A stretch of DNA of 64,000 nt. Origin: Allobosea lupini. GTDB taxonomy: Bacteria > Pseudomonadota > Alphaproteobacteria > Rhizobiales > Beijerinckiaceae. Below the pieces are notes generated by a model that made no database searches, had not been told where the DNA came from, and was given only the letters and a program-made list of their open reading frames with translations. Positions 28,195 to 36,246 of the stretch are shown here, piece by piece (the stretch's first letter is position 1; each line of letters begins with the position of its first letter). Location: positions 124,001-188,000 of the forward strand of contig NZ_FOAN01000009.1 of NCBI RefSeq assembly GCF_900109525.1, written 5' to 3'. The position numbers were made by a program, and so were the translations under genes.

Positions 28195-29469
28195 ATGAGT
28201 CGCAGCCTTTCGATCGCGATCATTGGGTGCGGAACCGCCGGGTTGGCGGCCGCGCTGCTGCTCGAACGGGTCGGCCACACCGTCACGCTGGTCGAGCGCT
28301 TCAACGAGCCGCAGCCGCTCGGCTCCGGCCTGATCCTGCAGCCGAGCGGGCTCGCCGTTCTGAACGAACTCGGCCTGGCCGCGCCGCTGATCGCCACTGG
28401 CAGCCGGATCGATCGGTTGTTCGGTCTGAATGCCACCACGGACTCGGTGGTGCTCGATGTGCGCTACGCCGCGCTGAAGCGCGAGCGCTTCGGCGTCGGC
28501 ATCCACCGCGCGGCGCTGTTCGAGACGCTGTTCGCTTCCGTGCAGAAGCGAACTGTCGCGATCGAGACCGGGGTCGAGGTCGGCGACATTGATGCTTCCC
28601 CTGGCGGCAAGGTCTCGTTGATCGCCGCGGGCGGTCGCCGCCTCGGGCCGTTCGATCTCGTCGTCGATGCGTCAGGAACGCGCTCAGCCCTGCTCGCCCA
28701 TGCCGCTCGCCCTGTGACCCGCACGCCGCTGAGCTATGGCGCACTCTGGGCCAATGTGCCGCTCGCCGGGACCGACTTCGATCGTCACGCGCTCGAACAG
28801 CGCTATCGCTGCGCCAGCGTGATGGTCGGCGTGCTGCCGGTCGGACGGCATGGTGAGGAGCTAGAGCCGCAGGCGGCGCTGTTCTGGAGCCTGAAGGCCG
28901 ATGCGCTCGATGCCTGGCGCAGCGCCGGGCTGGCGGCCTGGAAAGCCGAGGTCGAGCGGATCTGGCCGGCGACCGCGCCGCTGCTCGCGCATATCGTTGC
29001 GCCGGAGCAGCTGACCTTCGCGAGCTATCGCCACCAGACGCTGCCGCTGCCTCGTGGCCGGCGGATCGCCTTCATCGGCGACGCCGCGCATTCGACCAGC
29101 CCGCAGCTGGGGCAGGGGGCGAACATGGCCCTGCTCGACGCCCATGCGCTGGCGGTGGCGCTCGACCAGGCCGGCGATCTCGACGCCGCGCTGCTCCGTT
29201 ATGCCGAACTTCGCCGCTGGCATGTCCGGCTCTATCAGGCCGCGAGCCGGATGTTCACGCCGTTCTACCAGTCTGACAGCACCGTGCTGCCATTGATCCG
29301 CGACAGGGTGGTTCCGCCTTTGGCGCGGCTGCCCGGCATCGACCGGATGCTGGCGCTGCTGGTCGCCGGCTTGATCGGCGATCCGTTGGGGCGGCTGGGG
29401 TTGAAGGAGCCCGCGATTGCTGCTGAAAGCGATCGTCCGGCGCTGGCCGGGGAGAGGGCTGAGCGGTGA
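28195..29469 (+). CDS. FAD-dependent monooxygenase (UbiH/p-hydroxybenzoate hydroxylase type)
   Basis: A 424-residue flavoprotein hydroxylase. The Rossmann motif IIGCGTAGLAAALLLER is at residues 9-25, and LVVDASGTRSALL carries the DG-like second FAD contact. The third motif is FIGDAAHSTSPQLGQGANMA near 286-305, contacting the FAD ribityl chain. Enzymes of this kind hydroxylate aromatic substrates with NAD(P)H and oxygen. The substrate cannot be inferred here. It lies 20 bases after ilvH. Its stop overlaps the GTG of a small two-helix membrane protein. Confidence 0.83.
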   Translation: MSRSLSIAIIGCGTAGLAAALLLERVGHTVTLVERFNEPQPLGSGLILQPSGLAVLNELGLAAPLIATGSRIDRLFGLNATTDSVVLDVRYAALKRERFGVGIHRAALFETLFASVQKRTVAIETGVEVGDIDASPGGKVSLIAAGGRRLGPFDLVVDASGTRSALLAHAARPVTRTPLSYGALWANVPLAGTDFDRHALEQRYRCASVMVGVLPVGRHGEELEPQAALFWSLKADALDAWRSAGLAAWKAEVERIWPATAPLLAHIVAPEQLTFASYRHQTLPLPRGRRIAFIGDAAHSTSPQLGQGANMALLDAHALAVALDQAGDLDAALLRYAELRRWHVRLYQAASRMFTPFYQSDSTVLPLIRDRVVPPLARLPGIDRMLALLVAGLIGDPLGRLGLKEPAIAAESDRPALAGERAER

Positions 29470-29684
29470 CGATCGGACTGAATGAAATCTCGCTCGGCCT
29501 TGGCGGCATCGGCTTCGCCTGTTTCGCCTGGCCGATCTACCGGCGCCTGACCGGCCAGGCCGAGGCCGAGCCGCTCGGCTCGGGCAAGAGCCTGCGTTCG
29601 CCGCTGTGGTGGGCCGGCTTCGTGCTGACGGTGGCGGCGATCTTTCTGCAGCGGATCGCGGCGCAGCAGGCGGCGGGCGGCTGA
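29466..29684 (+). CDS. Small two-helix membrane protein, unknown function
   Basis: A 72-residue protein that I do not recognise. Two hydrophobic helices lie at about residues 6-24 (ISLGLGGIGFACFAWPIYR) and 48-64 (WWAGFVLTVAAIFLQRI), separated by a charged loop. GTG at 29466 overlaps the stop of the monooxygenase gene (GTGA), so translation is probably coupled. Coupling to a flavin monooxygenase could point to membrane localisation of that activity, but this is inference. An AraC-type regulator follows 67 bases later. Confidence 0.6.
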   Translation: MTIGLNEISLGLGGIGFACFAWPIYRRLTGQAEAEPLGSGKSLRSPLWWAGFVLTVAAIFLQRIAAQQAAGG

Positions 29685-29751
29685 GGCTCTTGATCGCCTG
29701 CGCCGATCGGCGGCAAAATGGGCTGCATGATGCTCTCTTGCGCCTGAGCAG

Positions 29752-30492
29752 GTGATGTCCATCCACCTCGAACTCCGCAGCTATCGCGGCGGCGACCGCC
29801 ACCGCCACGACTACAGCCAGATCCTGCTGCCGATGCAGGGCGCGATGCGGCTCGATGTCGAGGGGCATCGCAGCGTCGTGTCGAGCCAATGTGTTGCGAT
29901 CATCCCGCGCGAGCACGAGCACGATTTCGAGCCGACGGCTGATTGCAGCATGCTCATCCTCGATGTCGAGGCGGGAGCCTTCGCCGGCGAGGCCGAGCCG
30001 GCGCTGCTGCGCCACCCCGTGCCGTCGCTGACGCGGGTCGAGCCCTGGCTGTGGCGGATGTTCCGCCAGCTGGGCGCCGAGGTCGAGGCCGGGACTTGCC
30101 GGCCGAGCGATGCGGCTCAAATGGCCATGGCTGGGCTGCAACTGGTTGCGCCGAGTGCCATGCCTCGGCCGTTGTCGCGGGCGGAGGGCCGGGTCATCGA
30201 GGTCGCGCACTCTGACGGGGCAGGGAGCGTCGCGGAGATGGCGCGGACCGCGGGCCTCGGCCAGAGCCGGTTCCATGCGCTGTTCCGCGCGACCACGGGG
30301 CAGTCGCCAAAGCAGGCGCAACTGACCAGGCTGTTCGACGAAGCCGCCGAGCTGCTGGTCATGACAGCGCTGCCGATCTCGGAGATCGCCTACGGTCTCG
30401 GCTACCAGAACGCCTCGTCCTTCAACCGGCAGTTCAGGCGGCGCTTCGGCCTGACGCCGTCGGAGTTCCGCGCCGCGGGTCGGAGCCGATAA
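29752..30492 (+). CDS. AraC-family transcriptional regulator with N-terminal cupin domain
   Basis: A 246-residue regulator. The N-terminal half is a cupin-like sensing domain with RHRHDYSQILLPMQGAMRLDVEG near residues 17-40. The C-terminal AraC double helix-turn-helix (about 150-245) has SVAEMARTAGLGQSRFHALFRATTG and the family motif EIAYGLGYQNASSFNRQFRRRFGLTPSEFR split over 208-240. GTG at 29752 and ATG at 29755 are alternative starts. It might control the adjacent monooxygenase or the downstream haloacid dehalogenase gene, but no operator is visible. Confidence 0.86.
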   Translation: MMSIHLELRSYRGGDRHRHDYSQILLPMQGAMRLDVEGHRSVVSSQCVAIIPREHEHDFEPTADCSMLILDVEAGAFAGEAEPALLRHPVPSLTRVEPWLWRMFRQLGAEVEAGTCRPSDAAQMAMAGLQLVAPSAMPRPLSRAEGRVIEVAHSDGAGSVAEMARTAGLGQSRFHALFRATTGQSPKQAQLTRLFDEAAELLVMTALPISEIAYGLGYQNASSFNRQFRRRFGLTPSEFRAAGRSR

Positions 30493-30591
30493 GCGCAGCT
30501 TCGGTCAAATCGTTCGGAGCTTCGCCTCATCACGGCGGTGCGGGCGCTCGCTATGGTCGATGCAGCTCCGCACCCATGAGGATCACCCGCG

Positions 30592-31317
30592 ATGAAACTC
30601 ACCGATTTCAAGGTTCTGACCTTCGACTGCTACGGCACGCTGATCGACTGGGAAACCGGGATCTGGAACGCGCTGCAGCCATTGATCAGCGCCGGCCAGC
30701 TGAAGCTCGACCGAGAGGAGGCGCTGGCGCGTTTCGGCACGCTTGAGACTGAGCTGGAGGAGGCGGGGCCGTCGCTGCGCTATTCGACATTGCTCGCCGC
30801 CGTCCATGCCCGGCTCGCCAAGGATCTGGGCGTCCATATCCACGCCGATCTCAACGAGCGCTTCGGCGGCTCGGTGCCGGACTGGCCGGCCTTTCCGGAT
30901 TCCGCCGAGGCGCTCGCCTATCTCAAGCGCCACTACAAGCTCGTCATCCTCTCCAATGTCGATCGGACGAGCTTCGCGGCCAGCAACCGCAAGCTCGGCG
31001 TGACCTTCGACGCGATCTACACTGCCGAGGATATCGGCTCCTACAAGCCCGACCCGCGCAACTTCGCCCATCTGCTGGCGCATCTGGACACCGATCTCGG
31101 CCTGAAGCCCGGCGATGTCCTGCACACCGCGCAGAGCCTGTTCCATGATCATGTCCCGGCCGAGCGGGCCGGGCTGGCGCGTGCCTGGATCGACCGGCGC
31201 TTCGGCATGGCTGGGAGCGGCGCGACGCAGATCCCCGCGAACCAGCCGAAGGTCGACTTCCATTTCAAGAGCATGGTCGAACTGGCCGAGGCTCATCGAA
31301 GGGCAACACGAGACTGA
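30592..31317 (+). CDS. HAD-superfamily hydrolase, type II haloacid dehalogenase-like
   Basis: A 241-residue HAD hydrolase. Motif I is FDCYGTLIDWETG with nucleophile Asp12. Motif II is VILSNVDRTSF near 121-131, and motif III/IV is YKPDPRNF with GDVLHTAQSLFHDHVPAE near 179-196. The order and helical cap after motif I match type II haloacid dehalogenases (2-haloacid to 2-hydroxyacid), but several relatives are phosphatases. GAGG lies upstream of the ATG. Its TGA stop abuts the stop of the convergent DUF924 gene with no base between (TGATCA at 31315-31320). Confidence 0.83.
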   Translation: MKLTDFKVLTFDCYGTLIDWETGIWNALQPLISAGQLKLDREEALARFGTLETELEEAGPSLRYSTLLAAVHARLAKDLGVHIHADLNERFGGSVPDWPAFPDSAEALAYLKRHYKLVILSNVDRTSFAASNRKLGVTFDAIYTAEDIGSYKPDPRNFAHLLAHLDTDLGLKPGDVLHTAQSLFHDHVPAERAGLARAWIDRRFGMAGSGATQIPANQPKVDFHFKSMVELAEAHRRATRD

Positions 31318-31872
31318 TCAGCCGCTGAAGCCGCCATCATCGAGGAAGCGCTGCTCCTCGGCCGAGCTTTCTCGGCCAAGGACGGCGTTGCGGTGCGGGA
31401 AGCGGCCGAAATCGCGGATGATGTCGCGATGGATGACCGCGTATTTGACCGAGTCGTCATCGCCCGAAGCCTTGCTTAGGGCCACGCAGCGCTCCTGGTC
31501 CGCAAGGTCCTCGGAGTGCATGAACGGCATGTAGAAAAAGCGCCGCTCCGGATTCTCGAAGGCCTCGTCGAAGCCGCGCGCGATCGCCCGGCTGGCAACC
31601 TCGCGGGCCAGCGGGTCTGCGGCGAAGGCGTGGGCCGAGCCGCGATTGAGATTGCGCGGGAACTGGTCGAGCAGGATCAGCAACGCATAGACGCCCTCCG
31701 GGCTGTCCTCCCAATCCGAAAGCCTGCCGCGCGCTGCGGCATCGACCAAAGGCCGGAAGCGCCGGGCGATCTCGGCGTCGAAGTTCTCGTCCTTGGCGAA
31801 CCATTTGTCCGGGCCGGCCTCCCGCCAGAAGGCGAGGACCTCGGCGGCTTCAGGTGGGGTCGTCTGTGGCAT
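31318..31872 (-). CDS. DUF924 family protein
   Basis: A 184-residue soluble helical protein. It carries the DUF924 landmarks AEVLAFWREAGPDKWFAKDENFDAEI (split, residues 10-35), LLILLDQFPRNLNRGSAHAFAADPLARE (about 65-91) and YMPFMHSEDLADQERCV (about 114-130), with RHPHRNAVLGRESSAEE-type text (here RFPHRNAVLG) near 157-166. The family is widespread and structurally TPR-like, but its biochemical role is not established. The ATG at 31870-31872 begins the conserved part; an upstream extension would run into the TetR promoter region. It is convergent with the HAD gene and divergent from the TetR gene. Confidence 0.83.
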   Translation of the reverse strand: MPQTTPPEAAEVLAFWREAGPDKWFAKDENFDAEIARRFRPLVDAAARGRLSDWEDSPEGVYALLILLDQFPRNLNRGSAHAFAADPLAREVASRAIARGFDEAFENPERRFFYMPFMHSEDLADQERCVALSKASGDDDSVKYAVIHRDIIRDFGRFPHRNAVLGRESSAEEQRFLDDGGFSG

Positions 31873-31990
31873 CGTAGGCTCCGGCGAGGCTGTCTTGCGG
31901 GGAAGATATAGGTGCCCTGACAGCACAAGTGGCGATGAAATTTCTCCGGCGTGCCCTTGCGCCCCGGCAAGCCGTGCGGTAGACGCCAGA

Positions 31991-32005
31991 ACCGTAACGT
32001 ACGGT
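31991..32005. promoter_or_regulatory. Inverted repeat upstream of the TetR gene (probable operator)
   Basis: ACCGTA-ACG-TACGGT is an exact 6-bp inverted repeat with a 3-base spacer, 13 bases before the TetR start codon. TetR repressors usually bind such palindromes in their own promoter. It lies between the TetR and the divergent DUF924 gene, so it could control both. Confidence 0.55.
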
Positions 32006-32018
32006 ACTCTCCAGAGCG

Positions 32019-32669
32019 ATGAACGACACCGCGACCCATAGCCAAGGCGAGGCGCTGAGCGAGCGGCAGCAGGCCGTGCTCGACGCCGTGCTGGCACTGA
32101 TGGTGGAGCAGGGCGACCAGCTGACCATGACCGCAGTGGCGCGGCGCGCGAGCTGCTCGAAGGAGACGCTGTACAAATGGTTCGGTGACCGCGACGGGCT
32201 GCTGACCGCGACCGTGCAATGGCAGGCCTCGAAGGTCCGCGCCGACAATTACGACCGCCAGGCGCTCGACGCGGCGACGCTGCGCAAGAGCCTGCGGGAC
32301 TTCGCCGAAAACTGGCTGAGCGTGATCACAAGCCAGACCTCGATCGCGCTCAACCGCGCCGCCATCGGCCATGCCGCCTCGGGCAAGAGCAATCTCGGCG
32401 GCATCGTGCTGGCGAACGGGCGCTTCGCCATCGGCGAGCGTTTGAAGCCGGTTCTGGAAGCCGGTCGCGCCGCCGGGCTGCTCGATTTCGATGACGCGGA
32501 AACGGCGTTCCGCACCTTCTTCGGCCTGGTTGGCCGCGACGTCCAGATCAGGCTGCTGCTGGGCGATGCGCTCGCCTCCGGCAAGGCCGAGATCCAGCGC
32601 GACGCGGCCCGGGCCACCGACCAGTTCCTCGCCCTTCACGGACGGCAGGGTGCCGTACCGAAAGCCTGA
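32019..32669 (+). CDS. TetR-family transcriptional regulator
   Basis: A 216-residue TetR-type regulator. The DNA-binding domain (about residues 15-65) has LSERQQAVLDAVLALMVEQGDQ followed by the recognition region MTAVARRASCSKETLYKWFGDRDGLL. The C-terminal ligand domain is all helical, and its TAFRTFFGLVGRDVQIRLLLGD resembles the AefR/TetR_C group. The ligand is unknown. An inverted repeat 13 bases upstream suggests autoregulation. It lies 34 bases before ilvC on the same strand with no terminator between. It could be cotranscribed with ilvC, although the two need not be related. Confidence 0.86.
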   Translation: MNDTATHSQGEALSERQQAVLDAVLALMVEQGDQLTMTAVARRASCSKETLYKWFGDRDGLLTATVQWQASKVRADNYDRQALDAATLRKSLRDFAENWLSVITSQTSIALNRAAIGHAASGKSNLGGIVLANGRFAIGERLKPVLEAGRAAGLLDFDDAETAFRTFFGLVGRDVQIRLLLGDALASGKAEIQRDAARATDQFLALHGRQGAVPKA

Positions 32670-32676
32670 AACCTAG

Positions 32677-33723
<1,047 letters not shown>

Positions 33724-33753
33724 GGGTTGATCCACGCTTCCTGATTTCGCGAC

Positions 33754-33776
33754 GGCCCGGCTGCCGCCGGGCCTTT
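33754..33776 (+). terminator. Intrinsic terminator after ilvC
   Basis: GGCCCGGC-TGCC-GCCGGGCC is a perfect 8-bp stem with a 4-base loop, followed by TTT, 30 bases after the ilvC stop. Confidence 0.65.
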
Positions 33777-33778
33777 GG

Positions 33779-33820
33779 GATCAAGGCCAAGGCTCAGGTC
33801 GACAAGACCAAGAACTGAGG
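33779..33820 (+). repeat. Duplicated copy of the ilvC 3' end
   Basis: This 42-base segment matches 33684-33725, the last 13 codons plus stop of ilvC, at all but three adjacent positions (GCCCTG in ilvC, GCTCAG here). It is separated from ilvC by the terminator. No reading frame enters it from upstream, so it is a gene-tail relic, not a gene. Confidence 0.85.
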
Positions 33821-33902
33821 CGAGCGCTGGACTTCGCATCGCGATTCAACGCGATGGCAAGCTGATTCCGGAAAAGCTTGCAGTCGCTTGAAATTGAAAG
33901 GG

Positions 33903-33930
33903 AACGGGCGCCTCGACGGGCGCCCGTTTC
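33903..33930 (+). terminator. Second hairpin downstream of ilvC
   Basis: AACGGGCGCC (33903-33912) and GGCGCCCGTT (33919-33928) pair perfectly, followed by a short T-run. It follows the duplicated ilvC tail, consistent with the duplicated block having once carried a terminator of its own. Confidence 0.6.
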
Positions 33931-33951
33931 GCGTTGAGGGAACCCGGCTTG

Positions 33952-33976
33952 GGAACCGGCCCCCGCGCTAGACGTT
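33952..33976 (+). promoter_or_regulatory. EcfG-type general stress response promoter
   Basis: GGAAC (33952-33956), a 16-base spacer, then CGTT (33973-33976). This equals the consensus known for the alphaproteobacterial general stress sigma factor EcfG (GGAAC-N16/17-CGTT). It lies 32 bases upstream of the first small membrane-protein gene at 34009, a proper distance for a promoter with a short leader. Confidence 0.65.
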
Positions 33977-34008
33977 GATGCTCCAGTCAATACATGCAGG
34001 AGCGTGCG

Positions 34009-34194
34009 ATGACCGGCCAGGACGAACTGAGAGAGAGGGCGATCGAACGGCTGCATCAACGCCATGCCCGGCACGGGCTGGCCGATGTCGCCAAGCCTGT
34101 CTCGTGGGAGGATCAGCTGCCGATCCTGCTCCTGGGTGGATTTCTCGCCGTCACGCTGCTGGCGAGCGTGCTCATCCGCGCCGTCGGAGGCTGA
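34009..34194 (+). CDS. Small single-span membrane protein, unknown function (1 of 3)
   Basis: A 61-residue protein that I cannot assign to a family. A charged, helical N-terminal part (MTGQDELRERAIERLHQRHA, then RHGLADVAKPVSWEDQ) precedes one C-terminal membrane helix at about residues 36-57 (PILLLGGFLAVTLLASVLI). The ATG at 34009 follows AGGAG with seven bases between; an in-frame ATG at 33994 lacks such a site. An EcfG-type promoter lies just upstream. Its stop overlaps the ATG of the next small gene (ATGA-type TGATG at 34192-34196). Function may relate to envelope stress, by promoter only. Confidence 0.65.
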   Translation: MTGQDELRERAIERLHQRHARHGLADVAKPVSWEDQLPILLLGGFLAVTLLASVLIRAVGG

Positions 34195-34439
34195 TGGCGA
34201 AGGAGCAAATGGAGGCGGTCATGCAAGACGACGTCAAGGCGCGCGAAGCGCGCATTCCTGAGCAGGGTGGCGATCCGATTCCGCCGATGCGGGCGGATGT
34301 CCATTCCAGCGCCGACCCGGCGGTCGAGACCCCGGTGGAGGCGAGGCAGGGCTTCCTCGACCGGCCAGTGCTGGTTGTCCTGGTCGCAGGCCTGGCGCTC
34401 GCGGTGGTCGGCTGGATCGTCGCGGGGGTGTGGGCCTAA
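34194..34439 (+). CDS. Small single-span membrane protein, unknown function (2 of 3)
   Basis: An 81-residue protein with no recognised family. The first 52 residues are hydrophilic and Pro/acid-rich (REARIPEQGGDPIPPMRADV, then HSSADPAVETPVEARQG). One membrane helix follows at about residues 57-79 (RPVLVVLVAGLALAVVGWIV) and ends almost at the C-terminus, a tail-anchor-like layout. The ATG shares a base with the stop of the preceding gene, so the two are coupled. It has the same topology as its neighbour but no clear sequence similarity to it. Confidence 0.62.
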   Translation: MAKEQMEAVMQDDVKAREARIPEQGGDPIPPMRADVHSSADPAVETPVEARQGFLDRPVLVVLVAGLALAVVGWIVAGVWA

Positions 34440-34510
34440 CAGAGCGAGCGCCAATTTCGGCGAAAGCATTCACTGACGAAACAGACCAAGCTGAACAGAT
34501 GGAGGCGATG

Positions 34511-34624
34511 ATGACACCGATCCGGTCGATGCCTGCGTCCCAGGGGTTTCAGTTCAAGCTCGCACATCTGGCGCTGGGCGCCTCGTTCGCACTGCTGACA
34601 ATGATCGTCTTCGGCGTGTTGTAG
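34511..34624 (+). CDS. Very small membrane protein, unknown function (3 of 3)
   Basis: A 37-residue peptide, starting MTPIRSMPASQGFQFKLAHL and consisting mostly of one membrane helix (LALGASFALLTMIVFGVL). GGAGG at 34501-34505 lies five bases before the ATG at 34511; ATG at 34508 is also possible. The good ribosome site and the two preceding genes of like topology support it as real. It begins 71 bases after the second small gene. No function is known. Confidence 0.55.
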   Translation: MTPIRSMPASQGFQFKLAHLALGASFALLTMIVFGVL

Positions 34625-34709
34625 TTCGCGATGGCGCTAGAGTCGGCAGGGCTAAGCCAACTCAGCCTGGCCCGGCTGGCTCGTCTTGAGCGCACCGCGG
34701 AAGGCAGGC

Positions 34710-35537
34710 ATGTCGCAGTTCTCGGTGAGCAGGCTTCTCGACAGCGAGATCGTGCTTGTGCGCGACGTCGTCTGCTCCGGCGAGTGCCGGCATCGCAGCG
34801 GCGAGGAATGTGCGCACGCCACCCATCTCGTCTTCCCCTATCGCGGCATCTTCGTCCGCCATGTCGGGCGTGACGACGCGGTCGCGGAGAGCAATCAGGT
34901 CCTGCTCTTCAATCCGCATGAGGGCTACCAGGTCAGCCACCCCGTTGCTGGCGGCGATGCCTGCCTCGATTTGCGCCTCAGCCAAGGCATTCTGGACGAA
35001 CTCGCGCCGGCAGAGCTGTTGCGCAAGGGGGCGGCCTCCTTCCTGATACAGCGCCGCCGGATCGACCCGCGCGCACAGGTGCTCGTCGCCCTGCTGCGGC
35101 ACAGCCTGCAGCGCGGCATTTCCGAGCCGCTCGAAGCGGAGACGCTGGCGTTGACGCTGGTGCGGCGTGCCTTGGGCGAACGGACCTCGCATACTGCCGG
35201 CGCTTCTGCCGGGCGGCGCAAGCTCGTCGACCGGGCCAAGGTGGTAATGGCCTCCGATCTCGCTCGGCGCTGGACATTGGCCGAGATCGCCTCGGAGGTC
35301 GGGGTCTCCCCGGTCTATCTCACGCAGGTCTTCGCCCAGGTCGAGGCCGTGCCGCTCTATCGCTACCACTTGCGCCTGCGGCTGGCGCGGGCGCTCGACC
35401 TGCTCGGCGGTTCTGACGACCTGACCCAGCTCGGGCTCGAGCTCGGTTTCTCCAGCCACAGCCATTTCAGCGCCGCGTTCCGGCAGGCCTATGGCCGCAC
35501 GCCGGCGGAGTTCCAGCGCTCCCTCAATCTCCGCTGA
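34710..35537 (+). CDS. AraC-family transcriptional regulator
   Basis: A 275-residue regulator. The N-terminal domain (about 1-160) is cupin-like, with the cysteine/histidine cluster SGECRHRSGEECAHATHLVF near residues 23-42 and VLLFNPHEGYQVSHPV near 63-78. The C-terminal AraC domain (about 180-275) has WTLAEIASEVGVSPVYLTQVFAQ and ELGFSSHSHFSAAFRQAYGRTP. The C-H cluster in the sensor part suggests a metal or redox signal, which is inference. Downstream on the same strand are a DUF1127 gene and a cysteine-rich small gene that it might control. ATG at 34710 is chosen; a TTG at 34686 is in frame. Confidence 0.85.
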   Translation: MSQFSVSRLLDSEIVLVRDVVCSGECRHRSGEECAHATHLVFPYRGIFVRHVGRDDAVAESNQVLLFNPHEGYQVSHPVAGGDACLDLRLSQGILDELAPAELLRKGAASFLIQRRRIDPRAQVLVALLRHSLQRGISEPLEAETLALTLVRRALGERTSHTAGASAGRRKLVDRAKVVMASDLARRWTLAEIASEVGVSPVYLTQVFAQVEAVPLYRYHLRLRLARALDLLGGSDDLTQLGLELGFSSHSHFSAAFRQAYGRTPAEFQRSLNLR

Positions 35538-35625
35538 CAGACGCTGTCACTGATCGCGAAAGATTCTGACAGCGGCTGACAGCCAGAGGGTGTCCTGTTC
35601 CGTCTCACAACGACGGAGACAGGTC

Positions 35626-36006
35626 ATGATCAGCTTCATCATCGGATCGGCCAAGCCTGTGCTCGCGATGTTCGACGTGCTTGGCCGCATTCTCGGCGCG
35701 CTCGACAATTGGCTGCAGTCGCGCCGCGACTACCGCACCCTCTGCGACATGAGCGAACGCGATCTGCGCGATCTCGGACTGCGCGACAGCGATCTGCGCG
35801 ACGCCACGGCGGCGCCGTTCTTCGGCAACCCGACCGGCATCATCTCGCTGCGCGTCGAGGAGCGGCGCGGTCTTGCGGGTGGGGAAAGCGTGGATCAGGC
35901 GCTGCGCGGCCTGAGCGCCGGAACCTCGGTTTCACCCGAGCGGATCGCTAAAGAATCCGACAGCGCGGAGGGCGGCCGGATGGTCCTTCTCAGGGCGGCC
36001 GAATGA
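35626..36006 (+). CDS. DUF1127 domain protein
   Basis: A 126-residue protein. The DUF1127 core is at about residues 30-60, reading DYRTLCDMSERDLRDLGLRD followed by a second DLRDAT. The basic-acidic helix with the L-x-D-[MI]-x-x-x-x-L-x-D-[IL]-G-[IL] rhythm is diagnostic. In other alphaproteobacteria such short proteins influence RNA turnover and phosphate or stress responses. A hydrophobic segment (residues 1-27) precedes the core and a 65-residue polar tail follows; both exceed the usual 45-residue form. The ATG at 35626 follows GGAGACAGG. It sits directly after the AraC gene and 25 bases before a small Cys-rich gene. Confidence 0.8.
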   Translation: MISFIIGSAKPVLAMFDVLGRILGALDNWLQSRRDYRTLCDMSERDLRDLGLRDSDLRDATAAPFFGNPTGIISLRVEERRGLAGGESVDQALRGLSAGTSVSPERIAKESDSAEGGRMVLLRAAE

Positions 36007-36031
36007 GCGGCCCCCGAGAAGGAGGAAGGCC

Positions 36032-36184
36032 ATGAGCGGAACCTGCGCAGCCTGCGATTGCGAACTCGACGAAACCCCGATCAAGGTCACGATCAGCGGC
36101 AATACCGTCGAGGTCTGCTGCGACGACTGTGCCCAGGCCCTGCGGGAGGCTGATGCCTCGCAGGCGCAGGGCGATGGCATCTAG
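36032..36184 (+). CDS. Cysteine-rich 50-residue protein, probable metal-binding
   Basis: A small protein that starts MSGTCAACDCELDETPIKVT and continues through ISGNTVEVCCDDCAQALREA. Cysteines at positions 5, 8 and 10 and at 29, 30 and 33 form two clusters (CxxCxC and CCxxC) spaced like a TRASH/YHS-type treble-clef metal site. The family is not certain. GGAGG at 36021-36025 gives a good ribosome site. It follows the DUF1127 gene by 25 bases and is closed by a strong terminator, so AraC, DUF1127 and this gene form a compact unit. A role in metal binding or a protein-protein clip is likely but unproven. Confidence 0.75.
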   Translation: MSGTCAACDCELDETPIKVTISGNTVEVCCDDCAQALREADASQAQGDGI

Positions 36185-36200
36185 CCCGCCCGGAAACGGC

Positions 36201-36234
36201 AGAGCCGGCCGCGAGAGCGGCCGGCTCTTTTTTT
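36201..36234 (+). terminator. Intrinsic terminator after the Cys-rich gene
   Basis: AGAGCCGGCCGC-GAGA-GCGGCCGGCTCT is a perfect 12-bp stem with a 4-base loop, followed by seven T residues. Confidence 0.92.
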
Positions 36235-36246
36235 GCTTGAGGGGGA

